Part shown: positions 15,323-17,529 of the stretch, piece by piece
Numbering within the stretch: the stretch's first letter is position 1
Layout: each line of letters starts with the position of its first letter
Assembly (NCBI GenBank): GCA_051745425.1
Contig: JBNJEB010000025.1
Location: forward strand, 1-17,529
Direction of reading: 5' to 3'
Source: Halonatronomonas sp051745425
Lineage (GTDB): Bacteria > Bacillota > Halanaerobiia > Halanaerobiales > Halarsenatibacteraceae
DNA: 17,529 nt
The notes under the pieces: generated by a model
What the model saw: only the letters and a program-made list of their open reading frames with translations
Told to the model about the DNA's origin: nothing
Database searches by the model: none
Program-made: the position numbers and the translations under genes

Positions 15323-17122
15323 ATGGCTTTTCAGGTGAGAATAATTCAGGGGGATAGAGTTGAAGAATTTGAAATCGATGATAAAATAAATTTGTTTGAT
15401 TTGATTAATCAAAAAGGCTATCAGCTGACTGCTTATTGTGGTGGTGAAGGGACCTGTAAAAAATGCAGGGTCCGCCTGCAGCCTGCACCAGAGTTAAAAA
15501 GTATTGAAGAGGAGATTTTTTCTGAAAAAGAAATAAAGCAGGGTCTCCGGCTGGCCTGTTTGCATCAGGTTGAAAGGGATCTAGAGATAAGGCTTGATAC
15601 TGAGGGAGATATCAATGTTTTAACTGGAACAGCCGAAGTTGAGGGGAGATTAAATTCTGGCTGGAGACTGGTTAATTTCAAACCAGAAAAACCAGTACTG
15701 GATGATCAAAGGAGTTATCTTACAAGGTATTTAGAAAAGACTGGAACAACTTCCACAGGCGATAAACTTTTCAACGATATTCAGGCTCTTGACTCCAAGG
15801 TTCAGGAGTTAAAAGGGGTCTGCTGTCAGAAGCAATTGCTAGAATTATCTCCAGCTGCTGCAGAAAAAAGTTTATTAGGGGTGGCTGTTGACATTGGAAC
15901 TACAACAATGGTTCTTTATCTTTATGATTTAGAGACAGGTGAAAAACTGGCTGTAGATTCGATGTATAATCCCCAGAAGGAATATGGTGCAGATGTTATT
16001 TCCAGAATTCAGTTTGCCAATAAAGCAAAAGAGAATGCCGAAAAATTGCAACAGGTTTTAGTTGCAAGGTTAAACCAGGGCTTAAAAGATTTGACCGATG
16101 AAGTTGGGGCTGAAAATGATGATATTTACAGGATAGCCTTTGCCGGGAATACAACCATGCTCCATACTTTATTAGGTTTGGACCCGATAGATATTGCAAA
16201 ATCGCCTTTTATACCTGATTTTACTGAAGGCTTATCTCTTTCGCCTGGGTTAATAGGTTTAGAGATAAATGCTGAAGCTGAACTTTTAACTTTGCCGTCT
16301 ATTTCTGCCTATGTTGGAGCCGATATAATCGGTGATCTGCTGGCAACAGGTGTAGGTGAGCATGAGGAGAATCAGTTATTAATTGATATTGGGACCAATG
16401 GTGAGATTGCTTTAGGAAATAATAGTGAGATTTATACCTGTTCAGTTGCTGCCGGGCCTTCCTTTGAAGGCAGTAATATCTCATCCGGAATGGCTGCTCT
16501 AGCTGGAGCAGTTGAAAAGTTTGAGATAAGAGTGGATGGCTTTAATTACCAGGCAATAAATGCTGAAAAGCCCAGAGGTATCTGTGGTTCAGGCTTACTT
16601 GATTTGGTTGCCGGATTTTTAGAGATTGGACTGATAAGCCCCAACGGTAAATTTAATGACAGGGAGGAGCTGCCTGAGTTCTGGCAGCAAAGATTTAATG
16701 AAGATGAAAAAGAGGTTGTGGTCTTTTCTGAAGAAGAAGCAGTTAATAAAATTAGTCTGACCCAGAAGGATATCAGGCAGTTGCAGCTGGCTAAAGGGGC
16801 AATCAAAGCAGGAATAGAAGTTCTGGCAGCAAGGCTTGAGCTCAACTTATCTGAAATAGCTAAAGTCTATCTGGTTGGAGGTTTTGCCAATTATCTGGAC
16901 CCTGAGAATACAATTTTAATTGGAATGTTACCAGAAATTTTTAAAGGTAAGATTATTCAATTTGGCAATGGTTCAGGAGCAGGGGCCAGTCTTTATCTAT
17001 TAGATAGAGATTTAGAGGAGATAGTCGAAAGTTTAAAAAAGAAAATTCAATATATTGAACTCTCTAAAGATGCAGATTTCCAGGAAAAATTTATAGAAGA
17101 ACTAAATTTCCCTGGAAATTAA
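15323..17122 (+). CDS. Reductive activator of corrinoid proteins (RACo/RamA-like, DUF4445 ATPase with N-terminal [2Fe-2S])
   Basis: ATP-dependent activator that reduces accidentally oxidised Co(II) corrinoid protein back to Co(I). The 599 residues begin with a plant-type [2Fe-2S] domain (C39, C45, C48, C79), as in RACo of Carboxydothermus, rather than the C-terminal 4Fe-4S domain of methanogen RamA. An ASKHA ATPase follows: DIGTTT phosphate loop at 190-195, AGNTTMLHTLLGL, YVGADIIGDLLATG, a second DIGTNGE loop at 355-361, AAGPSFEG, GICGSGLLDLV and a late VYLVGGFANYLDPENT. ATG 15323 is chosen because AAGGCGGGG at 15310-15318 precedes it; the in-frame TTG at 15263 lies inside the terminator. Its presence supports a working corrinoid methyltransfer system. 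The specific partner (an MttB-linked corrinoid protein or CoFeSP) is not determined. Confidence 0.92.
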   Translation: MAFQVRIIQGDRVEEFEIDDKINLFDLINQKGYQLTAYCGGEGTCKKCRVRLQPAPELKSIEEEIFSEKEIKQGLRLACLHQVERDLEIRLDTEGDINVLTGTAEVEGRLNSGWRLVNFKPEKPVLDDQRSYLTRYLEKTGTTSTGDKLFNDIQALDSKVQELKGVCCQKQLLELSPAAAEKSLLGVAVDIGTTTMVLYLYDLETGEKLAVDSMYNPQKEYGADVISRIQFANKAKENAEKLQQVLVARLNQGLKDLTDEVGAENDDIYRIAFAGNTTMLHTLLGLDPIDIAKSPFIPDFTEGLSLSPGLIGLEINAEAELLTLPSISAYVGADIIGDLLATGVGEHEENQLLIDIGTNGEIALGNNSEIYTCSVAAGPSFEGSNISSGMAALAGAVEKFEIRVDGFNYQAINAEKPRGICGSGLLDLVAGFLEIGLISPNGKFNDREELPEFWQQRFNEDEKEVVVFSEEEAVNKISLTQKDIRQLQLAKGAIKAGIEVLAARLELNLSEIAKVYLVGGFANYLDPENTILIGMLPEIFKGKIIQFGNGSGAGASLYLLDRDLEEIVESLKKKIQYIELSKDADFQEKFIEELNFPGN

Positions 17123-17136
17123 TTTGCCAGTAATAT

Positions 17137-17466
17137 TTAGTTATCGTGGCGGGGATTTTTTGATATGATTTTAATGGCTCTGGTTAAAACTGAGATGATA
17201 TCAACATTTACCTGCTGTTCAAACTCTATTAATTTTGCATGGAGCGAGCCCTGGGGGCTGGAGATATATTTGGCTGGAATTCTATTTAATGTATAGGATG
17301 CCATATCTAATAAGCAGTTCTGGCAGGTACAGATATCGTTGAATTGCTCATCATTATTTAAAACTTCTTCTAGTTTATCTAAGACAAAATCTTCGGTATG
17401 ATTTTCTAATTCTTTTTTCAAAGAACTTTTATCCATCTTGAATCGACTGGTTTGATTTTTAACCAT
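17137..17466 (-). CDS. comFB: ComFB-like late competence protein
   Basis: A 109-residue cytoplasmic protein on the opposite strand, converging on the corrinoid-activator gene with a 14-bp gap. It has the ComFB layout: an N-terminal helix, LxNHTEDFVLDKLEEVL, a CTCQNCLLDMASYTLNRIP-like core (Cys residues probably binding zinc), then PAKYISSPQG and a C-terminal valine- and isoleucine-rich helix. ComFB of Bacillus lies in the comF competence operon; its exact function is unknown, and homologues in cyanobacteria bind cyclic di-nucleotides. The start is well supported by AAGGAGTGA (plus-strand TCACTCCTT, 17471-17479) just upstream. It has no evident link to the one-carbon cluster and marks its likely right-hand border. 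Confidence 0.8.
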   Translation of the reverse strand: MVKNQTSRFKMDKSSLKKELENHTEDFVLDKLEEVLNNDEQFNDICTCQNCLLDMASYTLNRIPAKYISSPQGSLHAKLIEFEQQVNVDIISVLTRAIKIISKNPRHDN

Positions 17467-17510
17467 TTTTTCACTCCTTATTTAGGATAAATTTAGCTTT
17501 ATTGTTTATA

Positions 17511-17516
17511 ATTATA
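17511..17516 (-). promoter_or_regulatory. Possible -10 box for the ComFB-like gene
   Basis: Read on the minus strand, TATAAT occurs 45 bp before the ATG, in an AT-rich stretch. The -35 would fall just beyond the window edge, so the promoter cannot be confirmed here. Confidence 0.3.
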
Positions 17517-17529
17517 ATCTTTAAAAGCA

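Noticed and set aside
17105..17120. Perfect inverted repeat at the end of the activator gene (AATTTCC, 2 nt, GGAAATT) as a bidirectional terminator
   Set aside because: The stem is AT-rich and neither strand has a T-run directly after it, and most of it is coding sequence.
1..17529. Insertion sequences, CRISPR arrays, tRNA or rRNA genes
   Set aside because: No direct-repeat arrays, transposase frames, terminal repeats or RNA gene signatures were seen; almost all of the window is coding.

Overview
The window is a dense, almost entirely plus-strand gene cluster for one-carbon (methyl-tetrahydrofolate) metabolism and flavin-based electron transfer in a strict anaerobe. The low-to-moderate GC content, strong AAGGAGG-type ribosome binding sites, GTG/TTG starts, many Cys-rich iron-sulfur proteins and notably acidic proteins suggest a halophilic anaerobic Firmicute, possibly Halanaerobiales. 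That placement is an inference from style and gene content, not from a marker gene.

Layout. Positions 1-252 are the 3' end of a gene that resembles DUF1638, a family often found beside corrinoid methyltransferase genes. After a 146-bp gap there is a tight run of ten genes (399-12053): a methyl-THF:corrinoid methyltransferase (MtgA/AcsE type), a short HdrA-like flavoprotein, a degenerate HdrA/ferredoxin/MvhD fusion, MetV, MetF, HdrC, a 1016-residue tandem HdrA, MvhD (FlxD-like), and three genes that look like FlxC, FlxB and FlxA (two iron-sulfur proteins and an NAD(P)H/FAD/[2Fe-2S] reductase). Most neighbours overlap or lie within 30 bp, each with its own Shine-Dalgarno sequence. A non-pyrrolysine MttB-superfamily methyltransferase (12084-13502) and formate-THF ligase (13557-15221) follow, closed by a strong intrinsic terminator (15247-15282). 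A corrinoid-activating ATPase (RACo/RamA type, 15323-17122) comes next, probably from its own promoter overlapping that terminator. A convergent ComFB-like gene (17137-17466, minus) is probably unrelated.

How the genes may work together (inference). The MttB-like enzyme would move a methyl group from a quaternary or tertiary amine such as glycine betaine to a corrinoid protein, which the RACo-like ATPase keeps active. MtgA would exchange the methyl group between corrinoid and THF. MetVF would interconvert methyl- and methylene-THF, wired through HdrA/HdrC/MvhD to FlxABC and hence to NAD(H) and probably ferredoxin. Fhs would end the branch at formate with ATP formation, or start it if run reductively. 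No corrinoid protein, FolD, CODH/ACS or HdrB is in the window.

The most notable points are the pairing of MetVF with a complete Flx module without HdrB, and the second, degenerate HdrA/MvhD pair upstream, which looks like a decayed copy of the downstream HdrA-MvhD pair.
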